NCBI RefSeq assembly: GCF_000801105.2
Contig: NC_079512.1
Span: 27,421,848 to 27,485,847, forward strand
Direction of reading: 5' to 3'
Length of the DNA stretch: 64,000 nucleotides
From: Raphanus sativus
Taxonomy: Eukaryota > Streptophyta > Magnoliopsida > Brassicales > Brassicaceae
Shown here: positions 63,650-64,000 of the stretch, one piece after another
How positions within the stretch are numbered: the first letter of the stretch is position 1
Layout: each line of letters opens with the position of its first letter
Notes under the pieces: generated by a model
What the model saw: only the letters and a program-made list of their open reading frames with translations
The model's database searches: none
What the model was told of the DNA's origin: nothing
Program-made: the position numbers and the translations under genes

Positions 63650-63654
63650 AACCT

Positions 63655-64000
63655 CCAAAGAGTTCGCAATTACTTTTGTTAGTACAGATCTAATCCAAGA
63701 GATAAAGAGCCATAACCCCGATTATTTTGAAATAAAAGCATGTTATCTTATATCATTGTCTTGGTTGATAAAAGGGTGTTTATTGCTTTCTTGTGATCCA
63801 AGTCTGCAAATCATGTATTGACTTCACTCCACTCTGAGAAAGACTTGAAGTTCTAATAAAGCCAAACTTTAGACATGCTTTGCTTCTATATAGGTCTGAA
63901 GCTTGTGGGTTGCGTGTGGCTTCAATAAAGCCAAGTTTTTATAACATCACCAACAACCTCTAACATATCATCAAAATAACACAAATCATGAATATAAATC
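63655..64000. other. Right edge of the window, no gene seen
   Basis: AT-rich sequence with a small repeat of CAATAAAGCCAA-type units (63856 and 63923). It continues the pre-insertion sequence found left of 60880. Confidence 0.5.

Overview
This is a plant nuclear segment. Every confident gene has short GT-AG introns, intergenic DNA is AT-rich and full of small transposons, and the predicted proteins read as orthologs of genes on the upper arm of Arabidopsis thaliana chromosome 5. From memory the order matches roughly At5g12940 to At5g13140. Many genes of that interval are absent or reduced to fragments, and Helitrons, MITEs, SINEs and small LTR elements are abundant. This suggests a Brassicaceae with an extra genome multiplication, such as Brassica or Raphanus. 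The species is inferred, not read from the sequence.

Layout. 1-4.7 kb: non-coding, with a 124-bp tandem duplication and a minus-strand Helitron. 4.8-5.9 kb: single-exon secreted LRR protein. 6-15.6 kb: transposon-rich desert (TIR element, 1.9-kb Helitron, Stowaway MITE, 889-bp Mutator-type foldback with 9-bp target duplication). 15.7-19.6 kb: GH127 beta-L-arabinofuranosidase-like wall enzyme, 11 exons. 20.1-20.5 kb: CLE40 signalling peptide (minus). 21.2-31.4 kb: callose synthase CALS3/GSL12 (minus, about 42 exons), with a Harbinger-type element about 200 bp upstream of its ATG. 34.2-40.0 kb: Prp16-type DEAH splicing helicase CUV, 17 coding exons.

41.1-47.6 kb is a run of four consecutive damaged genes: EML3 with five separate one-base losses, a last-exon relic of SelO, 5-formyl-THF cycloligase with a one-base insertion, and a BTB-end relic of ABAP1 with an in-frame stop. 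50.3-52.3 kb: intact single-exon SUVH9-like gene that appears out of place in the collinear order. 54.2-55.1 kb: PRELI/MSF1 lipid-transfer protein. 57.3-59.1 kb: an in-frame 'mini-MORC' that lacks most of the ATPase. 59.5-60.6 kb: Ole e 1-like secreted protein (minus). 60.9-63.6 kb: an inverted cluster of small LTR retroelements, flanked as one unit by AACCT.

The genes do not form a pathway. They are an inherited collinear block containing cell-wall and callose enzymes (GH127, CALS3), a root stem-cell peptide (CLE40), RNA processing (CUV), chromatin factors (EML3, SUVH9, MORC) and organelle functions (5-FCL, PRELI). No tRNA, rRNA, CRISPR or prokaryotic-type features were seen.
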